64,000 bases of DNA from Gammaproteobacteria bacterium. Its GTDB lineage: Bacteria; Pseudomonadota; Gammaproteobacteria; Nitrosococcales; Methylophagaceae. Shown in pieces: positions 29,390-39,269 of the stretch. The position numbers were made by a program, and so were the translations under genes. How positions within the stretch are numbered: the first letter of the stretch is position 1; each line of letters begins with the position of its first letter. The DNA is taken from the NCBI GenBank assembly GCA_029210875.1, contig JARGFJ010000004.1, positions 1 to 64,000 on the forward strand. Reading direction: 5' to 3'. The notes below the pieces were generated by a model that ran no database searches, had not been told where the DNA came from, and was given only the letters and a program-made list of their open reading frames with translations.

Positions 29390-29424
29390 GAGGTAAACCT
29401 TATGTATTTTCTAATCATCACTGC

Positions 29425-30201
29425 TTATTCTTGTCCGGCAAGTTCTTGATCAGGGGCATTACGTTTTGATGGTGGTAAGAAATTTTTCAACAATTCTTCC
29501 AATACTTTTGGATTCTGTCCTTCTTGAATACCAAGTACGCTCTCAATAATAATGTTTTTATTTGTCGCTTCTTCGGCACTACGCAATGCCAACTTATCAG
29601 AAATCGGTAACGCAAACATATTCGCTAACATTGCACCGTAAAGTGTTGTTAATAATGCTATCGCCATCGCGGGGCCAATCGATTTAGGATCAGACATATT
29701 CGATAACATCTGAACCAAGCCTATTAAGGTACCAATCATACCCATTGCAGGACCTGCATCACCGATCTGTTTAAAGATATCCTGACCAATTTTATGACGA
29801 TTAACGGTTTCGTTCATTTCTGTTGTTAATGCTTTTTTGACCACTGCTGGCTCATGACCATCAACTAACATAGTGATGCCTTTTGCAAGTACTGGATTAG
29901 TAATTTCTTGATTTTCTAATGCCAGCAATCCTTCTTTTCTGGCAATACCAGCTAACTCGACTACGGTAGTAATCAATTCATCAGGATTCTCTGATTTATA
30001 CAAAAAAGCTTTGACAGCTGTTTTAATCGATCCGATAAATTGAGCCAAGGTAAACCGCATCATTACAACTGCAAATGCACCACCCAAAACGATCATCAAT
30101 GAAGGTGCATTAACGAAAACTAATGCGCCAGATCCAAGCGCTATTGTGGCAATAATCAGCCCCCATGAAACCAGGAATCCCAACAGCGTCGCTAAATCCA
30201 C
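29425..30201 (-). CDS. pomA: Flagellar stator protein PomA/MotA type
   Basis: 258-residue four-helix stator A subunit that turns the flagellar motor with PomB. VDLATLLGFL at the N-terminus, the GGAFAVVMMRF turn and the conserved GDAGPAMGMIGTLIGLV / LLTTLYGAMLANMFALPI helices are clear. The frame runs to an ATG at 30261, but AGGAG followed after 8 bases by GTG at 30201 gives MDLATLLGF, the standard PomA start, so that start is chosen. Next in order are pomB and yceI. Confidence 0.92.
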   Translation of the reverse strand: MDLATLLGFLVSWGLIIATIALGSGALVFVNAPSLMIVLGGAFAVVMMRFTLAQFIGSIKTAVKAFLYKSENPDELITTVVELAGIARKEGLLALENQEITNPVLAKGITMLVDGHEPAVVKKALTTEMNETVNRHKIGQDIFKQIGDAGPAMGMIGTLIGLVQMLSNMSDPKSIGPAMAIALLTTLYGAMLANMFALPISDKLALRSAEEATNKNIIIESVLGIQEGQNPKVLEELLKNFLPPSKRNAPDQELAGQE

Positions 30202-30310
30202 AAAAAAATCTCCTAATTCAAAGTGCATCGAAATAAACACTTTGTAAATAACTTCACTCAATATCCCGTCATTTTACCCAAAGCAAGCTAAAAAAGCTGT
30301 AGTCACATGA

Positions 30311-32455
30311 CTATCTTTTTATTCTATATCTCATCTTAGTTCGATACATCATCCATGCCGGAAGTAATATCACGATAATGCCTAATATCATCAGTGCTAA
30401 CGGCCAAATTACCGGTTTATTCCACTGATTTTGTAAATCCACGCGTTGTTGAGGATCTAAACGTCTATATTTCAATGTGTTATTGGCCATTAAATTTGGT
30501 TTTATATTGTAATTCCACGCATGAAATAACGACAATTGCTTGGGATGATACCCCCAAACCCAGGGTGCATCGTCTATTAATAGTTGATGCATTTGATTAA
30601 TGATCTGTTGGCGGGCTTGCGTGTTTGGCATTACTCGCATTTGTTCAAATAGCTGATCAAATTCGGCATTATTATAATTCGCGGCATTCTCACCACCGCT
30701 GATCACTTTACCATTAGGTCCATACAATAAAAATAAGAAGTTCTCCGGATCTGGATAATCGGCATTCCATCCCCATTGAAACAATTGAGCTTGTCCATTT
30801 CGCATTTTGTCTTGGAAACGATTGTAATCAGTACTACGGATAACGAGTTGTATATCCAATTTTTGAAATTGCTTTCGAAGCCAATCAAATTGTGATTTAG
30901 CGTCGGGACCACTTGCAGGCACATCAAAATATAACACTAGTGGTTCGCCAGTTTTATTATTACGCCCATTGGGATAACCTGCTTGAGCTAATAATTGCCT
31001 GGCATAGTCTATCGATTTACGCTTAATCCCACCGTTATTCCAGTCATAGACATTTGAGTTGATGCCTTCGAAATCAGATTGGTAACCAAAGATACCCGGA
31101 GGAATGGGACCATGTGCAGCGATACCTCTACCATTAGCGAAAATCGAAATAAATTCCTCATAATCAATCGCTATCGAGATTGCTTGACGTAATTTTTTTG
31201 CTTGCTCAGATAAACCGCCAACAACGGGATCATTCATATTAAAACCAATGTAATAGCTTGATGTACCAATAGCTGTTTTTAGCTTGATCCCCTTGTCCAG
31301 CATAGTATCACTCAATTCAAAATCACCAGAACTGGCCATATCAATCGCCTGTTCAAAACTATCTGAGCTAACACCGCTAACATCATAATAACCTTGTAGG
31401 AATTTATTCCAGTATGATGTATTTTCTTTTTCTAAGGTAAATACTACTTTGTCAATTAGAGGCAACTGCTTGCCAGCATCGTTTAACAATCCTGTCAACT
31501 CATCTTCTTTTTCACCTTGTTGTGGATAAAAATCAGCATGATAATTAGGATTTTTTTCTAACACCATTTGGCTATTGGGATCATTTTTACTTAATAAAAA
31601 TGGGCCCGTGCCGATCGGATACCAATCAAGTGTTATATTTTTTTGAGCAAGTCGAGCTTGTTTATAGAAAACATCCGCCTCCCATGGCACAGGCGCAAAG
31701 AAAGGCATAGCTAGCCAATAACGTAATTGTGGATATTTGCCATACACTTTGATTTGATATGTATATCGGTCAATGACAGTTACACCCTCAATCTCATACT
31801 GCCTTAGATCTATCTCCTGCCCTGCTTGTTTTATATTTTGTAATTGAGTTGCATAATCACCTAGTCCGACAATGTAGTCACTCATCAGGCCTAATATTGG
31901 CGAATGTATTTCCGGGTTTGCCAAACGCTTGATTTGATAGACGTAATCTTGTGCAGTTAGCTCCCGCGTTGCTTGGCGTTCAAAGTCTGCCAATGTTGAA
32001 ATTTGGTCTGCCTCTTCATTAGTTAAGCGATGATATAGATAATTACCATGGTCATCTTTTGTAAAGGCTGGATGTGGCTGATAACGAATTCCTTTTTTAA
32101 TGTTTATTTGATAAACGCTATAAGCGACGGGACGTGGATCGTCAGCTTCAAGCAGTTCACTTTGATCCGTATAAAACGACACTGCTGGCATGGTCTCAGC
32201 CGTCAAAGGTTCTAAGGTATAAGGACGTTTCAAATAATGGTATTGCAGAGGCGGTTCATAGATCTGTCCGGTAAACGTGACCTCATTCGAGCTATAGGAG
32301 CGAGCAGGGTCAAGATGCTTAGGTCTTAGAGTAAATGACGAGTACAAAATAGTTTCATTCTGATTTTGCTCAGAATAAGGCGAGTTAATAGCGCTAAGCT
32401 CACAGCCGGACAGGCATAGAGTGATACTGGCAATGACATACCAAAGATAACGCAT
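30311..32455 (-). CDS. Lipoprotein oligopeptide-type ABC substrate-binding protein
   Basis: 714-residue SBP_bac_5-type solute-binding protein. The start is the ATG at 32455 behind AGAGG; it gives a lipoprotein signal with lipobox L15-S-G-C18 (the frame is open to 32533, but those residues precede the signal). The family body includes the WYPIGTGPFLL turn, LRQAISIAIDYEEF and the LFQWGWNADYPDPENF motif. Unusually, a C-terminal membrane helix (about residues 684-704, LALMILGIIVILLPAWMMY) would anchor it at both ends. It stands divergent to fabI with no permease or ATPase next to it; the OppB-like gene at 5023-6003 is the only candidate partner here. Confidence 0.88.
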   Translation of the reverse strand: MRYLWYVIASITLCLSGCELSAINSPYSEQNQNETILYSSFTLRPKHLDPARSYSSNEVTFTGQIYEPPLQYHYLKRPYTLEPLTAETMPAVSFYTDQSELLEADDPRPVAYSVYQINIKKGIRYQPHPAFTKDDHGNYLYHRLTNEEADQISTLADFERQATRELTAQDYVYQIKRLANPEIHSPILGLMSDYIVGLGDYATQLQNIKQAGQEIDLRQYEIEGVTVIDRYTYQIKVYGKYPQLRYWLAMPFFAPVPWEADVFYKQARLAQKNITLDWYPIGTGPFLLSKNDPNSQMVLEKNPNYHADFYPQQGEKEDELTGLLNDAGKQLPLIDKVVFTLEKENTSYWNKFLQGYYDVSGVSSDSFEQAIDMASSGDFELSDTMLDKGIKLKTAIGTSSYYIGFNMNDPVVGGLSEQAKKLRQAISIAIDYEEFISIFANGRGIAAHGPIPPGIFGYQSDFEGINSNVYDWNNGGIKRKSIDYARQLLAQAGYPNGRNNKTGEPLVLYFDVPASGPDAKSQFDWLRKQFQKLDIQLVIRSTDYNRFQDKMRNGQAQLFQWGWNADYPDPENFLFLLYGPNGKVISGGENAANYNNAEFDQLFEQMRVMPNTQARQQIINQMHQLLIDDAPWVWGYHPKQLSLFHAWNYNIKPNLMANNTLKYRRLDPQQRVDLQNQWNKPVIWPLALMILGIIVILLPAWMMYRTKMRYRIKR

Positions 32456-32581
32456 AAAACCTCTGTTGTGATAGTAACAATACAGACTATTATAACGAGT
32501 AAACTTTAGTTGTGCCTCTTCCAGAAAAACCATATTTACGGTACTTTAGTTAACTTATTCAACAACATCAGGAGCCCCATA

Positions 32582-33370
32582 ATGGGTTTTTTACAAGGCA
32601 AACGTGTATTAATTGTAGGTGTTGCCAGTGCGCGGTCAATCGCATCTGGTATCGCATTGGCTATGGCTCGTGAAGGTGCTGAGCTGGCATTTACATATCA
32701 AACTGACAAATTAAAATCACGTGTAGAAAAAATTGCTGAAGAATGTGGCGCAAATCCCGCATTGTTGTTTCCTTGTGATGTATCTAGTGACGAGCAAATT
32801 AATGCCGTATTTGAACAACTGAGTCAACATTGGGATGGCCTGGATACAATTATTCATGCTGTTGCCTTTGCACCTCGTGAACAACTTCAGGGCAGCTATA
32901 TTGATAGTGTAACGCGCGAAGGCTTTGCCGTTGCTCATGACATCAGTGCCTATAGTTTTGCTGCCTTAGCTAAAGCAGGAAGAGCGATGATGGCTGGACG
33001 TAATGGCTCGTTGCTTACATTAAGCTATCTTGGTGCTGAACGTGCTATAGAAAATTACAACGTAATGGGTGTAGCCAAAGCAAGCTTGGAAGCGAATGTA
33101 CGTTATATGGCTTATTCATTAGGTCCGGAAGGTACACGTGTTAATGCGATCTCGGCTGGTCCGATTAAAACATTAGCCGCGGCTGGTATTGCTGACTTTA
33201 GTAAAAAATTGGCCATGGGAGCAGAAGTGTCTCCATTACGTCGTAACGTGACTATTGAAGAAGTCGGCAATGTTGCTGCCTTTATGTGCTCAGATCTCGC
33301 TTCTGGTATCACAGGTGAAATAACCTACGTAGACAGTGGTTATAACATAGTGGGTGGTGCAGCAGGTTAA
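32582..33370 (+). CDS. fabI: Enoyl-ACP reductase FabI
   Basis: 262-residue NADH-dependent enoyl-[ACP] reductase of fatty-acid elongation. The nucleotide loop [14 protein letters not shown], and the catalytic set Tyr149, Tyr159 and Lys166 ([12 protein letters not shown]) match the E. coli spacing of Y146/Y156/K163. The ATG at 32582 has AGGAG 8 bases upstream and gives the canonical MGFLQGKR; the longer frame to 32510 is rejected. It ends at a strong bidirectional terminator. Confidence 0.97.
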   Translation: MGFLQGKRVLIVGVASARSIASGIALAMAREGAELAFTYQTDKLKSRVEKIAEECGANPALLFPCDVSSDEQINAVFEQLSQHWDGLDTIIHAVAFAPREQLQGSYIDSVTREGFAVAHDISAYSFAALAKAGRAMMAGRNGSLLTLSYLGAERAIENYNVMGVAKASLEANVRYMAYSLGPEGTRVNAISAGPIKTLAAAGIADFSKKLAMGAEVSPLRRNVTIEEVGNVAAFMCSDLASGITGEITYVDSGYNIVGGAAG

Positions 33371-33396
33371 TAGCCTTACTTAAATCAAACTAGTAT

Positions 33397-33424
33397 AAAA
33401 AAGGCGCTTTAAAGCGCCTTTTTT
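33397..33424. terminator. Bidirectional terminator between fabI and ppiD
   Basis: A perfect palindrome, AAAAAAGGCGCTTT followed by AAAGCGCCTTTTTT. The A/T runs on both sides suit termination of convergent fabI and ppiD. Confidence 0.9.
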
Positions 33425-33440
33425 AGTCAGTTTACTTTGC

Positions 33441-35330
33441 TTATTTCAGATATTCTCTGTTTATCTTGATATCTGCATCTGCTTTTAAACTACCAATAAA
33501 AGCCTGGACTTGACTACTGCCCTCAATTTTTACTAGATAAGATTCAAGTCCATCGCGATCGTCATCTGCTACTTCAGCTGGATCACCATCTGTAACACCC
33601 GTTACTTTGACAACAATATAATTACCATTACTCGCACTAAAACCTGTAAATTCAGCACTATTGGCTGTAGGTTGTGGCAATCTAAATGCGTGTTCTACTA
33701 TTTGAGCACTAATTTCTGAACTTGCACGATTATATGTTTGTGTATCGTGCCAATCATTTTCAGAAAACAATGACGCACTTGTTTCACCTGACTTCATCCG
33801 AGCAAGTATTGCTTCACCTTGCTCTTTTGCCTTGTCTCTTGCTTGTTCAAATTTAAGCTGTTCCGCAATCGCAGGTGAAATTGAATCGAAAGGTAATTGA
33901 CTCGCCAAGCTGTGTTTATTTTTATGTAATACAATCAGTCGTGTTTTACTCAATTCAATGACTGCACTGTTAAGATTATTAACCAACACATCCTCACTGA
34001 ATGCAACACTGACAATTTTCTTATCTGAAGCTATACCACTACCACCATCGCGTGTGAACTCTCCTGTTTGTTTAATCTCCAAACCTAACGCCTCGGCAGT
34101 TATATCAAGACTATCTGGATTTTCATAGCTGAGATCAGCTAGTTTCTCCGCTTGTTCATAAAACACGTCTTCCGCTTGACGATATCGATACATTTTTTCA
34201 ACATCATCCTGTGCAGCATCAAAGGATTTACCTTCAGGCTGTTTAATATCGGTTAACTTGATGAGGTGATAGCCAAATTCTGTTTTGACTGGATCACTGA
34301 TATCACCAATGGCAGATAATGAGAATACGGCTTGATCAAATGCGGGATCCATCACATTTTGTTGAAAATAGCCTAAATCACCACCATTGCTGGCTGAACC
34401 AATATCTTGCGAAAATTGTTTAGCCAAAGCAGAAAAATCTTCGCCTTGCTCTAAACGTTGTTGAATTTCAGATACGATTTTTAATGCCTCAGCCTCGTCA
34501 CCCTCTATCAAGATATGACTAGCACTACGCTGCTCAGGTCCTATAAACTGATTTTGATTCTCCAGATAAAACTGCTTCAAAACCTGTTCATTTACTTCAA
34601 CTGTTTTAGCCAACTCATCAACAGATAACTCAAGATAGTTTATTGAAACGCGTTCTGGAGCAAGATACTTAGATTTGTTCATGTCGTAATATGCTTGCAC
34701 TTCTTGATCAGACACCTGAATGTGATCGGATAATGATTGTGCTGATATAACACCGTAAGCAATATCACGTGTTTGTTTTTCCAGACGAAGAATCGTGTCT
34801 ACTGACGATGGTGTTACAACTACTGTTTGCTGAATAGCATCCGTTAACTCTTTTGCCAGAATATCAATACGTAATTGTGCTTCATATGATGCCGAGGTTT
34901 CCCCTACTCTTGCGAGCAACATACGATACCTTTCAGGATCGAACTTACCTTCTGTTTGAAAGGCTGGTGTTGATTTAATCAATGTATTAATAGCACTATC
35001 ACTAATTCTTTGTCCTAGCGCTGCATTAGCTAACTGTAGTAATTTTCGTTCAATCAAACCATCTAATACATTTTGCTTGACCGATTCACCTTCAAACAGA
35101 GACGGATCAAATCGGTCACCCATCGCCTCTCTCATTCGGTCACGATATTGTTGATATGCTCGCTGAAATTCAACTTGTTTAATAGGTTGACCATTAACGG
35201 TTGCCGTGACGGCATCAGATGGACCATTTAAATAAGAATTTACGCCCCAAAGCGCAAAAGGAATGCTAATCAGACCAACGATAAACCAAGCGACCCAACC
35301 TTTGGCTCGTTCACGAATGAAATGTAACAT
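33441..35330 (-). CDS. ppiD: Membrane-anchored periplasmic chaperone/PPIase PpiD
   Basis: 629-residue PpiD/SurA-like protein anchored by one N-terminal helix (about residues 13-33, after MLHFIRERAKGWVAW), with a SurA-like chaperone region and one parvulin domain (SASHILIEGDEAEALKIV ... GGDLGYFQQNVMDPAFD ... FGYHLIKL). It helps folding of outer-membrane and secreted proteins as they leave Sec. The frame is open to 35390, but that extension runs into the tRNA operon terminator; the ATG at 35330 gives the family start. It lies between fabI and the tRNA genes in the common gamma order. Confidence 0.94.
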   Translation of the reverse strand: MLHFIRERAKGWVAWFIVGLISIPFALWGVNSYLNGPSDAVTATVNGQPIKQVEFQRAYQQYRDRMREAMGDRFDPSLFEGESVKQNVLDGLIERKLLQLANAALGQRISDSAINTLIKSTPAFQTEGKFDPERYRMLLARVGETSASYEAQLRIDILAKELTDAIQQTVVVTPSSVDTILRLEKQTRDIAYGVISAQSLSDHIQVSDQEVQAYYDMNKSKYLAPERVSINYLELSVDELAKTVEVNEQVLKQFYLENQNQFIGPEQRSASHILIEGDEAEALKIVSEIQQRLEQGEDFSALAKQFSQDIGSASNGGDLGYFQQNVMDPAFDQAVFSLSAIGDISDPVKTEFGYHLIKLTDIKQPEGKSFDAAQDDVEKMYRYRQAEDVFYEQAEKLADLSYENPDSLDITAEALGLEIKQTGEFTRDGGSGIASDKKIVSVAFSEDVLVNNLNSAVIELSKTRLIVLHKNKHSLASQLPFDSISPAIAEQLKFEQARDKAKEQGEAILARMKSGETSASLFSENDWHDTQTYNRASSEISAQIVEHAFRLPQPTANSAEFTGFSASNGNYIVVKVTGVTDGDPAEVADDDRDGLESYLVKIEGSSQVQAFIGSLKADADIKINREYLK

Positions 35331-35373
35331 AAGAAGAGAACCTTCAAGAATAATGTAGAACGTTATTAAAATC

Positions 35374-35407
35374 CAAAAAAAAAGGCGCATAAAGTGCGCC
35401 TTTTCTA
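35374..35407 (-). terminator. Terminator of the hupB-tRNA-Val-tRNA-Asp transcript
   Basis: GGCGCA and TGCGCC (35384-35400 on the plus strand) form a stem, followed on the minus strand by a run of more than nine Ts. It sits eight bases after tRNA-Asp. Confidence 0.82.
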
Positions 35408-35414
35408 CTTAATC

Positions 35415-35491
35415 TGGCGGAGCGGACGGGACTCGAACCCGCGACCTCCGGCGTGACAGGCCAGCATTCTAACCAGCTGAACTACCGCTCC
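35415..35491 (-). tRNA. tRNA-Asp (GTC)
   Basis: 77-nt tRNA with acceptor stem GGAGCGG/CCGCTCC, discriminator G and encoded CCA, T-loop GTTCGAGTCC, and anticodon loop CTGTCAC giving GTC. It follows tRNA-Val by 9 bases on the same strand. Confidence 0.97.
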
Positions 35492-35500
35492 ATTTTTTTC

Positions 35501-35576
35501 TGGTGGGTGCTGAGGGGTTCGAACCCCCGACCCTCGCCTTGTAAGGGCGATGCTCTCCCAGCTGAGCTAAGCACCC
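35501..35576 (-). tRNA. tRNA-Val (TAC)
   Basis: 76-nt tRNA with acceptor GGGTGCT/AGCACCC, encoded ACCA end, T-loop GTTCGAACC and anticodon loop CTTACAA giving TAC. Its 5' end is only 13 bases after the hupB stop, so it is cut out of a hupB transcript or has a promoter inside hupB. Confidence 0.97.
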
Positions 35577-35589
35577 CGAGAAAAAAGAA

Positions 35590-35862
35590 CTAGTTTACAG
35601 CATCTTTTAGAGCTTTACCAGCTTTAAAAGCAGGAATTTTTGCTGCCGCAATTTGAATTTCTTCACCAGTGCGTGGGTTACGACCAGTGCGTGCAGCACG
35701 GTCACGTACAGAAAATGTTCCAAAACCAACTAAAGTAACTTGATCACCACTGCTTAAAGCAGACGTTACAGCAGAAGTCATACCATCAACAGCTAATGCT
35801 GCTTTTGCTTTAGAAATATCAGCCGCACTTGCAATTGCATCAATCAATTCAGATTTATTCAC
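35590..35862 (-). CDS. hupB: DNA-binding protein HU-beta
   Basis: 90-residue HU/IHF-family nucleoid protein. [11 protein letters not shown], the [21 protein letters not shown] beta-arm (here split by no change) and the [12 protein letters not shown] end are textbook HU. It is followed by tRNA-Val and tRNA-Asp and then ppiD. In many gammaproteobacteria lon lies upstream of hupB; here rsmA ends upstream on the same strand across 212 bases, which contain no gene I can support and presumably the hupB promoter. Confidence 0.97.
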   Translation of the reverse strand: MNKSELIDAIASAADISKAKAALAVDGMTSAVTSALSSGDQVTLVGFGTFSVRDRAARTGRNPRTGEEIQIAAAKIPAFKAGKALKDAVN

Positions 35863-36074
35863 ATTCAGTTCCTCTCAAAATTATTAATATAGTTATCGTC
35901 CCAATAACATTAGCCAGCCCCGCCAAAGAATGGGAAGTGTGTATCTAACTACAGCAAATTCAGTGTGTCAAGACGGAGCTCACCTTTTGGATTATCTAAA
36001 ATTACCATTTAAGCTTAATCATTTGAAAAACGACTGTACCAGTCAAAAATCATGCCTGAATTTATATGCACTAT

Positions 36075-36884
36075 TTACTGACTATTTTGCACCAACCAGG
36101 CTTTAGTAATTGCGATATATTGAGCAATAGTAAGTGTTTCTGGCCTTTGTTTTAAATCAATACCTTCAGCCAATAATGCCTCGGGAGTGACTATATCTTT
36201 CAATGTGTTAGCAATGGTTTTTCGACGCTGTGAGAAGGCTTTAGTGACTATTTTATTCAGTGATTCAATTGGCATATCACCACCTAAATAACGATCACGT
36301 GGTTTAAGATATATGATTGCTGATTCAACTTTTGGCATCGGATCAAATGCTTCAGGCGGCACGACAAACAACTGTGTTGCTTCGCATTGATATTGAATCA
36401 TGATACTCAAACGACCGTAGCTTTTTGAATCAGGTTGCGCACAGATGCGCTCTACAACTTCTCGCTGAAGCATAAAACACATATCACTTATACAGTGTGA
36501 TTGTGCCAGCAAATGAAATAACAATGGTGTTGTAATGTTATAAGGCAGGTTACCTATCACTCTCAGCTTTTCATCATCGTTAGAGACTAACGTTGTGTAA
36601 TCAAAGGTCAACGCATCCGCTTGGTGTATCGTTAACTGATCATAACCAGCAAATTTCGTTTTCAACAAAGGTACAAGATCACGATCAAGTTCAATTACAT
36701 CAAGCTTGTCACAGCTTTCTAATAAAGGCTTTGTTAGCGCCGCTCGACCTGGGCCTATTTCGACTAAATGTTGGCCCGATTGAGGGTTGATTGCTGACAC
36801 AATATCAGAAATAACATGTTGATCTTGCAAGAAGTTCTGACCAAACCGTTTGCGGGCTTTCGGATAGTGAGATGAGCTACTCAT
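36075..36884 (-). CDS. rsmA: 16S rRNA (adenine1518/1519-N6)-dimethyltransferase
   Basis: 269-residue RsmA/KsgA that dimethylates two adenines in helix 45 of 16S rRNA. RKRFGQNFLQD, the SAM loop VEIGPGRAALTKPLL and the catalytic NLPYNI are all present. It overlaps pdxA by 4 bases and closes the lptD-surA-pdxA-rsmA operon. Confidence 0.97.
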   Translation of the reverse strand: MSSSSHYPKARKRFGQNFLQDQHVISDIVSAINPQSGQHLVEIGPGRAALTKPLLESCDKLDVIELDRDLVPLLKTKFAGYDQLTIHQADALTFDYTTLVSNDDEKLRVIGNLPYNITTPLLFHLLAQSHCISDMCFMLQREVVERICAQPDSKSYGRLSIMIQYQCEATQLFVVPPEAFDPMPKVESAIIYLKPRDRYLGGDMPIESLNKIVTKAFSQRRKTIANTLKDIVTPEALLAEGIDLKQRPETLTIAQYIAITKAWLVQNSQ

Positions 36885-37876
36885 CGTGCATTTCGATTAT
36901 TATTCATTGTAAGTGCCATAGTGATTGCAGCAATTAAACTTGTGCTTTTTGCTTGTCCAGTACCAGCAAGTTCTAGTGCTGTGCCATGATCTACTGAAGT
37001 ACGAATAAATGGAAGCCCCAAAGTAACATTAACCGCTTGACCAAAACCATGATGTTTCAATACTGGGAGACCTTGATCATGATACATTGCTAATACGACA
37101 TCATATTCTTTTAATTTTTCATCAACAAATAGTGTATCGGCAGGCCATGGGCCACTTATGTTCGAATTTTGTAGCTTGAATTGCTCAATTACAGGTGAAA
37201 TAACATCAATTTCTTCATACCCTAAATGGCCGCCTTCACCAGCATGTGGATTGAGTCCACACACTGCAATTCGTGGAGACTTAATTCCAAATTGGTTTTG
37301 AAAACTGGTTTCAATAATGGAAATAATTTTAGTTAGAGATGATCGTGTTATCTGCTTACTCACTTCTTTCAAAGGTAAATGTGTTGTAGCAAGCGCAACA
37401 CGAAGTTGCTCTGTCGCTAGCATCATTACAACTTTATTAACACCAGCGCCGTCCGCTAAAAACTCTGTATGACCAGTAAACTCGATACCGGCATCATTGA
37501 TGATACCTTTATGGACAGGCGCAGTGACCATCGCGTCAAATTGATTATTGATGCATCCATCTAGCGCTATTTGCAGAGAATTCAATACATATTCTGCATT
37601 TCGTTTATCCAATTTACCTGCCTGACTTGTATGAGATAAGGATACGGGTATGTAACGCACCTCACCTTTAGCAGATGGATATGGCTTCTGTTTGAGATCA
37701 GCCTCGGTCAGAGAGAGCTCTAATCCTAATTCATTTGCCCGCTGTTGAAGTAAATTCGGATCGGCAATAACTATCAACTCACACGGAAATTGCTGCTGAG
37801 CCATTTGAAGACATAAATCAGGTCCAATTCCTGCTGGCTCACCGGCAGTTATAACGATACGAGGATAATCAATCAA
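36881..37876 (-). CDS. pdxA: 4-hydroxythreonine-4-phosphate dehydrogenase
   Basis: 331-residue PdxA of pyridoxal phosphate synthesis. TAGEPAGIGPDL, VTAPVHKGI, GHTEFLAD, CGLNPHAGEGG and MYHDQGL are conserved, with the metal-binding His residues in place. Overlaps of 4 bases on each side (surA, rsmA) show tight coupling. Confidence 0.96.
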   Translation of the reverse strand: MIDYPRIVITAGEPAGIGPDLCLQMAQQQFPCELIVIADPNLLQQRANELGLELSLTEADLKQKPYPSAKGEVRYIPVSLSHTSQAGKLDKRNAEYVLNSLQIALDGCINNQFDAMVTAPVHKGIINDAGIEFTGHTEFLADGAGVNKVVMMLATEQLRVALATTHLPLKEVSKQITRSSLTKIISIIETSFQNQFGIKSPRIAVCGLNPHAGEGGHLGYEEIDVISPVIEQFKLQNSNISGPWPADTLFVDEKLKEYDVVLAMYHDQGLPVLKHHGFGQAVNVTLGLPFIRTSVDHGTALELAGTGQAKSTSLIAAITMALTMNNNRNAR

Positions 37877-39138
37877 AAGTCACGGTACTCAACATACGCT
37901 TCGTCACGTAATTCACGTAACCAATTTTCCAGTTCTTCATTTATTTTTCTAATACGAATTTGTTCGCGTGCTTTATTTCGTTTAAATTCTTCTGCCATAT
38001 TTTCTTCACGACGTTCAATTACTTTTATTAAATGCCAGCCAAACCGACTTTTGAACACATCGCTGAGTTCACCTATAGCTAAGGCATTCATTTTTTCTTC
38101 GAATTCCGGCACCATAACACCAGGACTAGTCCAGCCTAAACTACCGCCTTCAATTGCTGAACCGGTATCATCTGAATGAGCCCGAGCCAATTCAGCGAAA
38201 TCATCACCATTTAATATACGTTCACGTAATTGATTCAAGCGCAATTCAGCATCACTATCTGTTACCAGCTCATTGGTTCTGATCAAAATATGGCTCGCTA
38301 AAGTTTGTTTGACTAAATGTGTTTCCTCACTTTTTTTCTCAGCAAGTTTAACCAAATGATAACCACTGCCACTACGAAGCACTTTACTTACTTCAGATAC
38401 TTTCATTTGAGGCACTTCATTGGCAAACAAAGTCGGTAATTCACCTTTTTTCCGCCAGCCCAAATCACCACCTTCTAATGCATTTTGACCATCAGAATAA
38501 CCCGATGCAACCTGTGAAAAGTCAGCTCCTTCTGCAAGTAAAGCCTGAATTTTTGCTAATTTAGCCTGTGCAGCCTGAATTTGCTCTGGCATTGCCGCAT
38601 CAGGTAGATTAATGAGAATATGCAACAAATGATATGTTTCTTCATCACCACCTTGTGCTACTTGTGTTGCCAAAAAGTTATCTATTTCCCTATCGGTAAC
38701 AACAATACGATCTTCAACCTGGCTTTTTCGTAAACGACTAATTATCATTTCTTCTCGAATAGACTCCCTGAAATCGCTAAATGCAAAGCCATCTTTTTCT
38801 ATAACATCACGAAATTCACGCAATGATAAATTGTTATTTTCAGCGATCTGTCTAAGTGCAGCATTGAGTGCGTCATCACCTACTCTTACACCACTACTTG
38901 CTGCTCTCTGAAGTTGTAGACGTTGCATAATCAGGCGTTCCAATACCTGTTTACTCATGATATCAGAAGAAGGAATAGCGGCATTACGTTGGCGAAGCTG
39001 TTGGCGGACCGTATTCTCCATATCGGCCAATTCACTTTCCAATATCACTTCATCATCGACTACTGCGATAATCCTGTCTAAAGGTTGAGCAACTGCAGTT
39101 GCAACCAGTGATAAGGAAAACAGTAAAATTTTTATCAT
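37873..39138 (-). CDS. surA: Periplasmic chaperone and PPIase SurA
   Basis: 421-residue SurA: signal peptide of about 17 residues, SurA N-terminal chaperone domain beginning LDRIIAVVDDEVILESEL, and two parvulin domains (LLHILINLP ... GGDLGWRKKGELP and ASHILIRTN ... GGSLGWTSPGVMV), each followed by its GWHLIK or GYHLVK strand. It escorts outer-membrane proteins such as LptD to BAM. It starts 131 bases after lptD. Confidence 0.96.
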   Translation of the reverse strand: MIKILLFSLSLVATAVAQPLDRIIAVVDDEVILESELADMENTVRQQLRQRNAAIPSSDIMSKQVLERLIMQRLQLQRAASSGVRVGDDALNAALRQIAENNNLSLREFRDVIEKDGFAFSDFRESIREEMIISRLRKSQVEDRIVVTDREIDNFLATQVAQGGDEETYHLLHILINLPDAAMPEQIQAAQAKLAKIQALLAEGADFSQVASGYSDGQNALEGGDLGWRKKGELPTLFANEVPQMKVSEVSKVLRSGSGYHLVKLAEKKSEETHLVKQTLASHILIRTNELVTDSDAELRLNQLRERILNGDDFAELARAHSDDTGSAIEGGSLGWTSPGVMVPEFEEKMNALAIGELSDVFKSRFGWHLIKVIERREENMAEEFKRNKAREQIRIRKINEELENWLRELRDEAYVEYRDF

Positions 39139-39269
39139 CGAATATCCAAGGTTAAATTTAGGTGGCTAGCATTATAGTAATTAAAGTCATATTTACAAGA
39201 TGAGTTTAGATTTATGCATCGCTGTTAAGGATTTATGACTGTTGATGGAACGTTTAAGTTTCTATTTTC

